Notes: a model not told the origin generated them from the sequence alone. A stretch of DNA of 64,000 bases from DAINPP01 sp963667315 (GCA_963667315.1 OY763325.1:1798001-1862000); one strand, 5' to 3'. Shown: positions 7,831-17,124, numbered from the stretch's first letter. Made by a program: numbers and translations.

Positions 7831-9210
7831 ATGAAAGAATTTGATCTGATCATCATAGGTGCCGGTCCGGGAGGATATGTAGGAGCCATCAGAGCATCAC
7901 AGCTCGGTTTAAAGACGGCTATCGTGGAAAAAGACAAGGCGGGTGGTGTCTGTCTGAACATCGGGTGTATCCCATCCAAATCACTCATCCATCAGGCTGA
8001 AAAATTCAACGCCATCAAAGATCTTGAAAAGATGGGTGTCAAAGTCGATACAACTGAATTCGATTACAAACAGGTCTTCAAGAAATCGAGACTGGCTTCA
8101 AAGAAACTTTCAAAGGGTGTTGAATTCCTTTTAAAGAAAAACAAGGTAGACTATTTCGCAGGAGAAGCGAAGTTCGTCGATGCCAAGACACTCAAAATAA
8201 ACGATGAAGAGGAAATAAAGGCGGAAAACATCATCATCGCAACCGGTTCAAGACCGAGACAGATACCGGGTTTTGGATTCGATGAAGAAAAGGTTCTCAG
8301 CTCAACGGGAGCGCTTATGCTTGAAAAATTGCCGAAGAGCATTCTTATTCTCGGAAGTGGTGCCATCGGAATGGAATTCACGCATGTCATGAACGCTTTC
8401 GGCGTGGAAGTTCATCTCGTCGAAATGATGGATACCCTTCTGCCGACAGAAGACAGGGATATCAGCGAAGAACTCGAAAAGGCATTCAAGAAGCGAAAGG
8501 TCAAGATGTATACGGGAACAAAGGCAACCGGCTACGAAGAAACACCGGAAGGGTTGAAGGTAACCCTTGAAGCCAAAGACGGTACAACATCTGAAGTCGT
8601 TGTTGAACAGATTCTTGTTGCTGTGGGAAGAGCAACAAATATCGAGAACATCGGACTTGAAACCATCGGTGTCAAAACTGAAAGAGGCTTCATCGCCGTC
8701 GGCGATTATTATGAAACATCCGTAAAGGGCGTCTATGCCGTTGGAGATGTTGTGGCCTCACCGCTCCTGGCCCACGTTGCCTCAAAGGAAGCGGAAATCG
8801 CCGTCGAACATATCGCGGGCCGAACAGTCAAACCCAAACTCGATGACAGACTCATACCGGGTGCCGTTTACTGCGAACCGGAAGTTGGGAGCTTTGGTCT
8901 CAAGGAAAAGGACATTGACCCTGAAACAATGGTCGTTTCAAAATTCCCCTACAAGGCAATCGGAAAAGCAACAGCGGTTGAACAGGCTGAAGGTTTCTTC
9001 AAGCTCATTACGGATAAAGATACGGGGAGACTCCTTGGTGCTTCCGTCATCGGTGCACAGGCAACGGAACTCATTCATGAACTGCTTCTCGCCAAAGATA
9101 TGAAGATATCAATGGAAAAGGTAGCAGAACTCATTCACGCTCACCCAACACTCTCGGAAGGGCTCATGGAAGCCGCCAGAATGTCACAGGGATGGGCTAT
9201 TCACGTATGA
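7831..9210 (+). CDS. lpdA: Dihydrolipoamide dehydrogenase (E3)
   Basis: 459 residues, full length. Flavoprotein that reoxidises dihydrolipoyl groups with NAD+. The FAD site is GAGPGGYVGAIRASQLG near residue 10, the redox disulfide is CLNIGC near residues 44-49, the NAD-binding motif is GSGAIGMEF near 175, and the second FAD motif is VYAVGDV. The C-terminal HAHPTLSEG provides the catalytic His-Glu pair. No 2-oxoacid dehydrogenase or glycine-cleavage genes adjoin it, so its partner complex is elsewhere. It starts after GGGGAGG. Confidence 0.95.
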   Translation: MKEFDLIIIGAGPGGYVGAIRASQLGLKTAIVEKDKAGGVCLNIGCIPSKSLIHQAEKFNAIKDLEKMGVKVDTTEFDYKQVFKKSRLASKKLSKGVEFLLKKNKVDYFAGEAKFVDAKTLKINDEEEIKAENIIIATGSRPRQIPGFGFDEEKVLSSTGALMLEKLPKSILILGSGAIGMEFTHVMNAFGVEVHLVEMMDTLLPTEDRDISEELEKAFKKRKVKMYTGTKATGYEETPEGLKVTLEAKDGTTSEVVVEQILVAVGRATNIENIGLETIGVKTERGFIAVGDYYETSVKGVYAVGDVVASPLLAHVASKEAEIAVEHIAGRTVKPKLDDRLIPGAVYCEPEVGSFGLKEKDIDPETMVVSKFPYKAIGKATAVEQAEGFFKLITDKDTGRLLGASVIGAQATELIHELLLAKDMKISMEKVAELIHAHPTLSEGLMEAARMSQGWAIHV

Positions 9211-9235
9211 TAAATCTTAAAAGGGGTGATCGTTA

Positions 9236-9505
9236 ATGCCCAACTGGTTATATGCCATACCGGCAATATTCTTTTTTGCCACCGGACTCATCAAATACGC
9301 CAAGTCCGGCGGACAGAAACTCATCATGCTGGGAGATTTCCTGATCTCTCTCGGATTCCTTTATCAGCTGGTATTCCCGTCACAGATGGTCGGTTTTATC
9401 ATCGCCGCAGCAGGTGTTATCGCTGACATGGTACTCTTCTCAATCGTCGCAAAGAAAACCAAAGAAAGACAAAAACGAGAAAATCAGAACAACGGACAGG
9501 AATAA
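9236..9505 (+). CDS. Small three-helix membrane protein
   Basis: 89 residues, start ATG preceded by AAAGGGGTG. Three hydrophobic segments are visible, at about residues 2-17, 30-47 and 50-72, ending in a Lys/Arg/Glu-rich tail (KKTKERQKREN). It lies 25 bases after lpdA and ends at a strong terminator, so it is probably co-transcribed. No family is recognised; orientation and role are unknown. Confidence 0.7.
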   Translation: MPNWLYAIPAIFFFATGLIKYAKSGGQKLIMLGDFLISLGFLYQLVFPSQMVGFIIAAAGVIADMVLFSIVAKKTKERQKRENQNNGQE

Positions 9506-9510
9506 AAGTT

Positions 9511-9541
9511 AAGAGGCAGGTTATCAAACCTGCCTCTTCGT
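9511..9541 (+). terminator. Intrinsic terminator after lpdA and the small membrane protein
   Basis: Perfect 12-base stem AAGAGGCAGGTT (9511-9522) with AACCTGCCTCTT (9527-9538), loop ATCA, then a short T-rich tail. Confidence 0.85.
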
Positions 9542-9703
9542 TTATCGGGAAACCCATCTGATTTTAGCCGCTTTCCTTTCTCAAATGACTTTCAGAGAAA
9601 ATAAAAAACAAAATAACTTACGTCAAAAGAGTATAATCATAATACACAGAAAAAACTAAAGAAGATTATTCATAGAGACAACAACATCCGGGAGGTGGAT
9701 GTG

Positions 9704-10111
9704 ATGAAAAAGGCAATCCTATTTTTGGCACTGTTTCTCATCTGTGTTACCGCTTTCTCCTATACACTTGGTATCCAGGGAAAATATGTCAGCGTTAATA
9801 TTGCCGGTTTTTACCGGGCAATGCAGGTCACCTATGTGTATCCGAATTCCGTCGCCAGCAGATTCCTTCACCCGGGGGATCTGATTATTGCGGCATCGTA
9901 TGCGGCAATCTATGCACCGGGTATCGAAAACAACACGGTTATGAACATTTCCGGGCAGTATATCTACAATTTATCCGGCTACTATGACTTTGCGATCAGT
10001 TCCGAACAGTATTTTATGGATGTTGTCTCGGGCATCGGGAGTCCGGCAGCGGTGATTACGTTTGTCATTTACAGGAACGGCTCCTATATCGAGTATATCT
10101 TGGGTTATTAA
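9704..10111 (+). CDS. Small exported protein with PDZ-like domain
   Basis: The ATG at 9704 is chosen over an in-frame GTG at 9695 that overlaps the ribosome site GGGAGGTGG. 135 residues: signal peptide MKKAILFLALFLICVTAFS, then LGIQGKYVSVN and a PDZ-like core (MQVTYVYPNSVASRFLHPGD, LIIAA). The first 60 residues match the protein at 2451 in layout. The remainder ends in a strand-rich FVIYRNGSYIEYILGY. It is monocistronic between two terminators. Probably a periplasmic substrate-binding or scaffold fragment; no catalytic motif. Confidence 0.7.
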   Translation: MKKAILFLALFLICVTAFSYTLGIQGKYVSVNIAGFYRAMQVTYVYPNSVASRFLHPGDLIIAASYAAIYAPGIENNTVMNISGQYIYNLSGYYDFAISSEQYFMDVVSGIGSPAAVITFVIYRNGSYIEYILGY

Positions 10112-10170
10112 AAACCATCTACATGTATAAACTCGGAACAACAAAACGTTGGTCAAGTACTGTAATAATC

Positions 10171-10205
10171 GCTGCATCCTGTTCCCGATCAGGATGCAGC
10201 TTTTC
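10171..10205 (+). terminator. Terminator between convergent genes
   Basis: GCTGCATCCTG (10171-10181) pairs with CAGGATGCAGC (10190-10200), followed by TTTTCT. It separates the exported protein gene from the convergent glycosyltransferase gene. Confidence 0.85.
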
Positions 10206-10207
10206 TA

Positions 10208-11437
10208 TTATAGTGCGGAGATCTCCTCTTCCTTCTTCTTCTGACAATTCTTCTGAATGACAAAATTTGCTCTTCCCAGTGCCGTCATGATCTGCAGATA
10301 AAAATACACGAATCCGACAAAATAACCGATCGTCAATAGATAACAAACGGTATGTCCAACCGTTTTTAACGGGTTTTCACGGGTTAAGACAACCGAAAAT
10401 GCCAGCTGCATACCGGTGATGATTCCGACTACTATGGCAACCAGTGCGATCCCCGGACTAACGGGGTTGAAAAGAGCTGAAAAGATGAGCGTGAAGAGGA
10501 TATTTCCCAGGGTCAGGAGTGGGAGTTCCTGTGTCAGATAATAGGGAAATCCCATCTTCAACCAGTTGAAGCGCTGTTTTAAAAAATCTCCGAAGGTCTC
10601 AGGTGCCCTTTCTGAAGCGGAAAGTGTCAGAAAAAAGTCGATACGATCCGTTTTCTTTTTGATCGTCTTCAGGAAATAATTGTCCTCGCTGAGGCTTTCT
10701 TGATCATAATGAAACCCCTTTACGATTTTGGAACGGACAAAATACCCTGAACCCGGAAAGTTTGCGGGTTGCAATTTCAGGAGCTGCAGTCCCATATTCA
10801 TGAGTTCTTCTTTATCCGCCATTTTACAGGGCAGACACGCTTTCAGATCATTACGCCGTGTGATATGCAGCACATCCGTCTTTCGCCCGTTCATAGCGGA
10901 AATTGCATGGTTGAAATCCTTTTTTGTGATGCGTGTATCGGAATCTATTACCAGAAAATAATCGCATTCAACATGATTAAAGGCATCTTCTATCGCAAAT
11001 GCCTTCGGATGAATCTGAAACGCCTTCTTTTTTAATCGCTTGAGGACAAAGCGTCCCCCATAGCCTTCCGTTAACCCTTCCAATTTTTCGAAACTTCCAT
11101 CCGTAGAATGATCATCGTAGAGAACAAAATGAACATTCTCCGAAAAACGCAAATAATGTTTGACCGCTTCGATAATCGTTTCTCCCTCATTTTTACAAAC
11201 CGTCGTGACACAGACTGTTGTTGTTTCATCGAATAAATTCGCGGCATACGCCGCCTCTTCTATCCTTTTCTGTCTGTAAACCTTTATCAGGGTCAGACAA
11301 AAAAAGAGACCCAAAGTCAGGAAAAGTGCAGGAATTGAAAGCAGCATCATCTCGGAATCGGACCAGAAATTGACAAAGATTCCCGTTATCACGATGATGA
11401 TGAGTTGAATGATTGCCCTTTTTCGTATTTTCTCCAT
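10208..11437 (-). CDS. Membrane-anchored family 2 glycosyltransferase
   Basis: 409 residues from the ATG at 11437; a GTG at 11449 is an alternative. Two N-terminal membrane helices are followed by a GT-A domain: TTVCVTTVCKNEG, HFVLYDDHSTDGS, then YFLVIDSDTRI, giving the DxD nucleotide-sugar site. Later come APETFGDFLKQRFNWLKMG, which carries the processive-type (Q/R)RxxW-like RFNWLK, and more membrane helices. It would add sugars to a polysaccharide or lipid at the inner membrane. The gene stands alone, with no other glycan genes beside it. Confidence 0.82.
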   Translation of the reverse strand: MEKIRKRAIIQLIIIVITGIFVNFWSDSEMMLLSIPALFLTLGLFFCLTLIKVYRQKRIEEAAYAANLFDETTTVCVTTVCKNEGETIIEAVKHYLRFSENVHFVLYDDHSTDGSFEKLEGLTEGYGGRFVLKRLKKKAFQIHPKAFAIEDAFNHVECDYFLVIDSDTRITKKDFNHAISAMNGRKTDVLHITRRNDLKACLPCKMADKEELMNMGLQLLKLQPANFPGSGYFVRSKIVKGFHYDQESLSEDNYFLKTIKKKTDRIDFFLTLSASERAPETFGDFLKQRFNWLKMGFPYYLTQELPLLTLGNILFTLIFSALFNPVSPGIALVAIVVGIITGMQLAFSVVLTRENPLKTVGHTVCYLLTIGYFVGFVYFYLQIMTALGRANFVIQKNCQKKKEEEISAL

Positions 11438-11582
11438 CGGTTTTACCACGTCCTTTCAGTCTATTTTAACATTTAACTAAGATTTTGCAAATAGATATTT
11501 AATTTCCGGGAAGGGAATAATCCTAAATTAACGCCGTCTATTATTATATGAAAACAACAAAAGTTACCTCTCCCCTTTAAAA

Positions 11583-11620
11583 AAAGATGGTTCCTTCGCG
11601 AAGAAACCATCTTTATTTTT
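11583..11620 (+). terminator. Orphan terminator-like hairpin between divergent genes
   Basis: AAAGATGGTT (11583-11592) pairs with AACCATCTTT (11605-11614), with an inner CTTCG/CGAAG stem and a following T run. No plus-strand gene lies upstream, so it may end a short RNA or insulate the cyclophilin promoter at 11624. Confidence 0.65.
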
Positions 11621-11623
11621 TTA

Positions 11624-11632
11624 TGCTATAAT
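11624..11632 (+). promoter_or_regulatory. Extended -10 of the cyclophilin gene
   Basis: TGCTATAAT, 49 bases before the start codon. No convincing -35 is seen at the right distance, as expected for an extended -10 promoter. Confidence 0.55.
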
Positions 11633-11680
11633 CCCTTAGACGGAAACGATTAAGATTTATTTTATACGGAGGTTAAGTAA

Positions 11681-12265
11681 ATGAACATCAAACAACTCGA
11701 AAAGCCTGTAAAAGGCGAAGAACTCTGCGTCATTCACACAACTGCAGGGGATATCACAGTAAGACTTTTTGATGACCTGGTTCCCAAGACGGTTGAAAAT
11801 TTCAAGACACATGCAAAGGAAAATTATTACAACGATACGATATTCCACAGAACCATACAGGATTTCATGATTCAGGGAGGAGATCCGACCGGAACGGGAA
11901 GAGGTGGAGAAAGCATCTGGGGAAACAGTTTTGAAGATGAATTCAGCCCTGAACTCGTTCACTTCAAAGGTGCCCTGTCCATGGCAAATGCCGGTCCCAA
12001 TACGAACGGCAGTCAATTCTTTATCGTTCAGAATTCAAAGATGACGGAAGACTACGTCAACCATTTCCCCCTCACCGATGAACAGAAGAAGACGTATGTT
12101 GAACTGGGCGGCACCCCGCATCTCGACAACAAACATTCCGTGTTCGGGCAAGTCGTGGATGGTATGGATATCGTGGATAAGATTGCCGGAATGGAAGTCG
12201 ATTATATGGACAAACCGACAAATCCTGTTGCCATCACTTCCATCGATTTTGAAGTCGTTGAATAA
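11681..12265 (+). CDS. Cyclophilin-type peptidyl-prolyl cis-trans isomerase
   Basis: 194 residues without a signal peptide, so cytoplasmic. It accelerates proline isomerisation in folding proteins. The cyclophilin signature is clear: FHRTIQDFMIQGGDPTGTG with the catalytic Arg, then GALSMANAG and NGSQFFI. A somewhat longer loop (TDEQKKTYVELGG) precedes the HSVFGQVVDGMDIVDKI segment. It has its own promoter and terminator. Confidence 0.95.
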   Translation: MNIKQLEKPVKGEELCVIHTTAGDITVRLFDDLVPKTVENFKTHAKENYYNDTIFHRTIQDFMIQGGDPTGTGRGGESIWGNSFEDEFSPELVHFKGALSMANAGPNTNGSQFFIVQNSKMTEDYVNHFPLTDEQKKTYVELGGTPHLDNKHSVFGQVVDGMDIVDKIAGMEVDYMDKPTNPVAITSIDFEVVE

Positions 12266-12280
12266 TCAGTATGATCAATC

Positions 12281-12313
12281 AAAATCCCGTCTTTTCAAGA
12301 CGGGATTTTTTTT
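12281..12313. terminator. Bidirectional intrinsic terminator
   Basis: A 13-base stem, AAAATCCCGTCTT (12281-12293) with AAGACGGGATTTT (12297-12309), is flanked by A and T runs. It serves cyclophilin and the convergent acyltransferase gene. Confidence 0.9.
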
Positions 12314-12314
12314 C

Positions 12315-13439
12315 TTATATTCCGATAAATAGCTTCTTATATTTCGTCGGTAATTTTTTTATCCTGAAGATAGACAGATAGGAGAGCGTCAACCCTATGG
12401 CCGACAGGATGAAAAATGCCGGTAATGGAGAAATCTCCGGAAAAAAACGTTTCTTGAAAAAATAGAAGATAAACCATTGATACGGCATATGGATATAGAA
12501 CGGAATGATGGAATAGCGCCCCATCGTACTGAATCGCTTCATCAGTTCCATGAACCACCCTTTTTCCCTTGAAATAAGCCATTTCACACATCTGCTGTAC
12601 AGGAACATCATCATCATGGAATTCAATAATGAAAAGACGGTAAAATGATCCATCACGAAAAAGGCATCCCATTTTTCCGACAGCATCAAGATCTCGGCAA
12701 TCGAGATACTGAAAAACAGGACGAGCAGTATCCCGTTGAGAACAGGGTGATTGTCCTCTATGAGTTCCTTCTTTTTTGCCCCTTTGTAATAACCCCATAT
12801 CAGCGGGATCACCCATGCCAATGGATTTGAATAGGCAAGAATTCCCAGCTTTTGTAAGGCTTCCTGGCTCGCCTCAGCGGTCCAGAGATAATCCGTTATC
12901 ATGTAATAAAACAGGAACTGGAGAAGGACGGCAACGATCAAATACCCCTTAAGCCTTTCAATCGGAACGTCTTTGAAATATAATAAGCCGAGCATGGCAA
13001 ACAGAAAAATAGCGATAAAATAGTACTGCCATGAGATTGAAAAACTGAAAACCGAAACCACATAATCAACGGGCAGGAAAAGACCCCCCGTAAAAATCGC
13101 GGTGTTGTTGATGGCATCATATCCCGGTCCGAGGATGATGAAAGAGGTCCAGGCGATCGAGGCCCAGGCGATATAGGAAACAAACATTCTTTTTGCCCTG
13201 TAGCGTACTTTCTGCTTGTTTGCCCGGTGTCTTCCAAGCCCTTGTGAATAACCGAAGAAGCAGAAAAAACCAAACACACAGGGGCCCAGTATCTTCGACA
13301 GAATTCCGAAGAACACCCTGTCCACACCGGATGTCACTTCCGGTACGACCAGTAATATGGCATGGCCGATGATCACAAAGGAGATTAAAAACCCTTTGAA
13401 GACATTCATATACAGTAAATCATTTTTCGCTGAATCCAT
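12315..13439 (-). CDS. Acyltransferase_3-like membrane protein, copy 2
   Basis: 374 residues from the ATG at 13439, which has AAGGAG 6 bases upstream; a longer TTG frame overlaps the gene before it. Roughly ten membrane segments. The N-terminal YMNVFKGFLISFVIIGHAIL resembles the first helix of the acyltransferase_3 family, in which an H near the end of helix 1 is catalytic (here GHAIL). The product would O-acylate a surface polymer or lipid. It is the same length as the gene upstream and similar throughout (KGLMISFVVIGHAIL there). A tandem duplication is clear. Confidence 0.8.
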   Translation of the reverse strand: MDSAKNDLLYMNVFKGFLISFVIIGHAILLVVPEVTSGVDRVFFGILSKILGPCVFGFFCFFGYSQGLGRHRANKQKVRYRAKRMFVSYIAWASIAWTSFIILGPGYDAINNTAIFTGGLFLPVDYVVSVFSFSISWQYYFIAIFLFAMLGLLYFKDVPIERLKGYLIVAVLLQFLFYYMITDYLWTAEASQEALQKLGILAYSNPLAWVIPLIWGYYKGAKKKELIEDNHPVLNGILLVLFFSISIAEILMLSEKWDAFFVMDHFTVFSLLNSMMMMFLYSRCVKWLISREKGWFMELMKRFSTMGRYSIIPFYIHMPYQWFIFYFFKKRFFPEISPLPAFFILSAIGLTLSYLSIFRIKKLPTKYKKLFIGI

Positions 13440-13449
13440 AAACTGCTCC

Positions 13450-14574
13450 TTAAATCCCAAGAAATAACTTCTTCTGCTTTTTCGGTAATCTTCGAATCCC
13501 GATGATGGCTAAATAGGAGATCAGCAGGCCGATTACCGATATAATTATAAACGATAAAATCGTATTCTGTACGTTCAGAACGGTTGTATTCAAAAAATAG
13601 AAAATAAACCATTGATACGGCATATGGACGTAAAACGGAATAATGGAATACATCCCCATCGTACTCATCTTGTCCAATCCCCCTTTGATCCATCCGGCTT
13701 TCATCGAAAGCAGCCGCTCGACGATCTTTTTATATAAAAACATCATCAGGATTGAATTGACGAGTGTTAACAGGGTAAAATGGTCCATCACACAATACGC
13801 ACCCCATTTATCCGACAGAATGGTAATTTCAACAACGGAAAGGATAAAAAAAACGATCTGCAAAGGGATCAGAAATCCTTTGTTGAAATGGCCGAAGATA
13901 TCCTTTTTCACCGCTCCCCTGTAATAGCCCCAGAAAAGAGGAATCAACCATGATAAGGGGTTCGCATAGGTGATAATGCCGAGCAGCTGCATCGTCTTTG
14001 ATTCGGGAGCTGCCCCCCATAGAACCGCGGTAATGACCCCGTAAAAAACGAACTGAATCACTGTGAACAACTGTACCCACTTTTTTAAGTGATCTACGGG
14101 AATTTTCCGCATCATAAACATGATGATCATCGCCAAAAGAAATACGGCGATAAAATAGTATTGCCAGGAAATGGAAAAAGTGAAAACCGTTCCGAGATAA
14201 TTAAACGGCAGAAAGACCCCTTCCGTGAACCCTTTTGTATTACAGATCGCATCATACCCTTTACCGATCAATTGGAAGGCAATCCATGCAAACGATGCCC
14301 ACAGGATATAGGTCAGAAATGTATTTTTAAAACGCTTTTTGAATTTTTTAGCACTCGTTTTACCGCGTGAAGTTCCCTGTGAATATCCGAAGAAACTGAA
14401 AAACGCAAAAACACTCGGGATCAGAAATTTCGCGAGTATCATAAAAAAAACCTTTTCAGAAATTGCCGATAGATTCGGTAAAACGAGTAAAATGGCGTGA
14501 CCGATGACGACAAAAGAAATCATCAATCCTTTAAAGACATTTAAATAAAGAATATCTGTATGCTTTCTTTCCAT
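13450..14574 (-). CDS. Acyltransferase_3-like membrane protein, copy 1
   Basis: 374 residues from the ATG at 14574, with GGGGGAGGA just upstream. It is a many-helix membrane protein with YLNVFKGLMISFVVIGHAIL at the start, a positively charged loop (GKTSAKKFKKRFKN), and a conserved end (YSIIPFYVHMPYQWFIFYF) matching copy 2. It is followed after 10 bases by copy 2, whose ribosome site overlaps this stop codon. Both copies keep the GH pair of the family, so both may be active, possibly with different acyl acceptors. Confidence 0.8.
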   Translation of the reverse strand: MERKHTDILYLNVFKGLMISFVVIGHAILLVLPNLSAISEKVFFMILAKFLIPSVFAFFSFFGYSQGTSRGKTSAKKFKKRFKNTFLTYILWASFAWIAFQLIGKGYDAICNTKGFTEGVFLPFNYLGTVFTFSISWQYYFIAVFLLAMIIMFMMRKIPVDHLKKWVQLFTVIQFVFYGVITAVLWGAAPESKTMQLLGIITYANPLSWLIPLFWGYYRGAVKKDIFGHFNKGFLIPLQIVFFILSVVEITILSDKWGAYCVMDHFTLLTLVNSILMMFLYKKIVERLLSMKAGWIKGGLDKMSTMGMYSIIPFYVHMPYQWFIFYFLNTTVLNVQNTILSFIIISVIGLLISYLAIIGIRRLPKKQKKLFLGI

Positions 14575-14661
14575 TCCTCCCCCCACAAAAACAGTCTTCT
14601 GATGATATTTTAGCATTTTAACTTTAAAAAAAAGAGAATAACTCTACATATTTATGTTTAA

Positions 14662-15354
14662 TCAATCGATGGCAAATTTTACGATTGCCTCCGAATGAAG
14701 ACGCGTCGTATCAAAAACGGGAACAGGTGAAAATTCATCCGTGATCAGCAGTGGGATCTCAGTGCATCCGAGAATGACTCCCTGTGCCCCTTTTTCCGAA
14801 AGTTTGTAGATAATGTTGATAAAGGCCTTCCGACTTTTATCGCTCAAAATCCCCTTGATCAATTCTTCATAGATGACATGATGAACGATTTCCCTGTCTT
14901 CCGGTTCGGGTATCAGCGTTTCTATACCATGATTATCCATCAGAACCTTTCGATAAAAATCGCCCTCCATCGTAAATTTTGTCCCCAGCAGGGCTACTTT
15001 TGAAAAACCATGTTTCTTTATCGCTTCACCCGCTGCATCAGCGATATGAAGAACTTTCAACCCCGTTTCTTTTTCGATGTCCGGTGCCATCCGGTGCATG
15101 GTATTCGTACAGATGGCGATGAATTGTGCGCCCGCCTTCTTTAGATTCATCGCCTCTTCCACCATCAATTGTGTCATCTTTTCCCAATGGCCCTCACGTT
15201 GCAGCCGTTCGATTTCATGAAAATCGAACGCGTAAATCAGACACTTCGCAGAATGCGTATCTCCCAGAAGTCTTTTCGTTTCCTGATTGATGATCCTGTA
15301 ATATTCAAGCGTAGATTCCCAGCTCATCCCCCCAAGTAAACCGGCTGTTTTCAT
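14662..15354 (-). CDS. Aspartate/glutamate racemase family protein
   Basis: 230 residues. A cofactor-independent racemase, which inverts an acidic amino acid using two cysteines. Start MKTAGLLGGMSWEST is typical of the aspartate racemase branch. The two catalytic cysteines are visible in AICTNTMHRM near residue 83 and GVILGCTEIPLL near 197. Aspartate racemase and the broader amino-acid racemase YgeA are the closest groups I can name; which amino acid is used cannot be settled. It is divergent from the DNA glycosylase gene. Confidence 0.85.
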   Translation of the reverse strand: MKTAGLLGGMSWESTLEYYRIINQETKRLLGDTHSAKCLIYAFDFHEIERLQREGHWEKMTQLMVEEAMNLKKAGAQFIAICTNTMHRMAPDIEKETGLKVLHIADAAGEAIKKHGFSKVALLGTKFTMEGDFYRKVLMDNHGIETLIPEPEDREIVHHVIYEELIKGILSDKSRKAFINIIYKLSEKGAQGVILGCTEIPLLITDEFSPVPVFDTTRLHSEAIVKFAID

Positions 15355-15431
15355 ACCCTGTCGCCCCCTCTATCCTTTAAAAAGATGTTTAATGTATAAT
15401 AGCATAAGGTTAAGCACAGGAGGAAATAATC

Positions 15432-16118
15432 ATGAATTACGTCGAGCAGATCAAAGAATGTTATTACAGGAACGGCAATGCCATCAACGCCATCCCCATG
15501 AAACACTATTTGAGGGATCAATTTGAATGCATCGGGATAAAAACACCGAAAAGAAGGGAGATCACCCGTCCCTTCCTGAAAAAGTCAATGCTGCCGCCGA
15601 TTTCTGATGTGGATGCTGTAATCCGTGAATTCTGGGCACTTGATGGCAGAGAATTTCAGTATTTTGCGCAGGAACTGGCGATGAAATATCTCAAACAGAT
15701 TAACAAAGAAGCCATCAAGACCTACGAATTTATGATCGTGAACAAATCCTGGTGGGACACCATCGATATCATCGCAAAAAAACTCGTCGGCAATTATATG
15801 CTCACCTTTCCCGAAGAAAGGGACGGAATACTTTCAAAATGGCTGGATTCGAATAATATATGGCTGCAGAGAAGTTGTTTGCTCTTTCAACTGGGCTATA
15901 AAGAAGACACAGATGTCAACTGCCTGTTTGATGTGATCAGGCGGTTGAAGACGATTGATGAATTCTTCATCCAAAAGGCAATCGGATGGTCTTTAAGAGA
16001 ATACTCCAAGGTGAATCGAGAAGCCGTTTTTACATTTATAAACGGAACAGCTTTATCGAAACTCGCCCGTTCAGAGGGGTTGAAAATTATACAAAAACAG
16101 ATTGAATCCGAAAAATAA
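15432..16118 (+). CDS. DNA alkylation repair enzyme (AlkD-like HEAT-repeat glycosylase)
   Basis: 228 residues, start after ACAGGAGG. AlkD-type proteins remove alkylated purines using stacked HEAT-like repeats. Characteristic segments are GIKTPKRREITRPFLK near the N-terminus, LDGREFQYFAQELAMKYL, NKSWWDTIDIIAKKLVG (with the W-D pair), WLQRSCLLFQLGYK, and the end KAIGWSLREYSKVN. A TATAAT at 15395-15400 lies 32 bases before the start. Confidence 0.9.
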   Translation: MNYVEQIKECYYRNGNAINAIPMKHYLRDQFECIGIKTPKRREITRPFLKKSMLPPISDVDAVIREFWALDGREFQYFAQELAMKYLKQINKEAIKTYEFMIVNKSWWDTIDIIAKKLVGNYMLTFPEERDGILSKWLDSNNIWLQRSCLLFQLGYKEDTDVNCLFDVIRRLKTIDEFFIQKAIGWSLREYSKVNREAVFTFINGTALSKLARSEGLKIIQKQIESEK

Positions 16119-16188
16119 TCGTTTAAAGCCAAATATATGGTAGAATAAAGAAAATGAACCTTAATTTCTTTAAAGACGGGTGATTAGA

Positions 16189-17124
16189 ATGGATAAAAAG
16201 TATAGGCTGGTTACAAGAAGTGATTTTGACGGCCTCGTATGTGCAGTTCTACTTAAAGATTTAAATCTGATCGATGATATTTTATTCGTCCATCCCAAAG
16301 ATATGCAGGATGGCAAGATTGCGATAACCGAAAACGATATTACCACCAATCTCCCCTATGTTCACGGAGTGCATCTCGCATTCGATCATCATCTCAGTGA
16401 AAGCCTGAGAGTGGGCAAGCATGATAATCATATCATCCATCCGGATGCGCCGTCGGCGGCAAGGGTCGTTTACAGCTATTACAAAGAGCGTCTCGGTGAA
16501 GGAACCTTCCGGGAGATCTCAGATGAGATGATGGAAGCGGTAGACAAGGGAGACTCTGCCCAATTCACTCAGGAAGAGGTCTTGAATCCCAAGGGATGGG
16601 TACTCCTGAATTTCCTGATGGATGCACGAACGGGACTCGGACGATTCAGACAATTCAGGATCTCCAATTACAATCTCATGATGGATCTCATTCGATACTG
16701 TAAAGATCACTCGATAGAAGAGATCCTTGAGTTACATGATGTCAAGGAAAGAGTTGAGCTTTACTTTGAACAGGAACCCCTTCTCAGGGAACAGATCAAG
16801 AAAAATGCAACCGTATACGATAACCTCGTAGTGGTCAATTTCAAGGAAGACGAAGTCATCCATGCGGGAAACAGATTCCTGAAATATGCCCTGTTTCCAC
16901 AATGCAATATCTCCATCAGAATCATGTGGGGATTTAAGAAACAGAACACCGTATTCGCCGTGGGAAAATCTATCTTCAACAGAACGTCCAGGACGAACGT
17001 CGGTGAACTCATGCTGAAATACGGCGGCGGCGGCCATACGGCAGCCGGAACCTGCCAGATCGAACACGATAAAGCCGATCAGGTTTTGAAAGAACTCATT
17101 GAAAAGATCAACGCAGACGGTTAA
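16189..17124 (+). CDS. DHH-family phosphoesterase
   Basis: 311 residues from the ATG at 16189; an in-frame GTG at 16180 overlaps the ribosome site. The DHH domain starts with RSDFDGLVCAVLLK, where the usual DHDG has become DFDG, and carries the name-giving LAFDHHLSE. The C-terminal DHHA1 domain ends with GGGGHTAAGTC, the substrate-binding glycine loop. Such proteins hydrolyse short oligonucleotides or cyclic dinucleotides, but small size and the DFDG form leave the substrate open. Confidence 0.82.
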   Translation: MDKKYRLVTRSDFDGLVCAVLLKDLNLIDDILFVHPKDMQDGKIAITENDITTNLPYVHGVHLAFDHHLSESLRVGKHDNHIIHPDAPSAARVVYSYYKERLGEGTFREISDEMMEAVDKGDSAQFTQEEVLNPKGWVLLNFLMDARTGLGRFRQFRISNYNLMMDLIRYCKDHSIEEILELHDVKERVELYFEQEPLLREQIKKNATVYDNLVVVNFKEDEVIHAGNRFLKYALFPQCNISIRIMWGFKKQNTVFAVGKSIFNRTSRTNVGELMLKYGGGGHTAAGTCQIEHDKADQVLKELIEKINADG

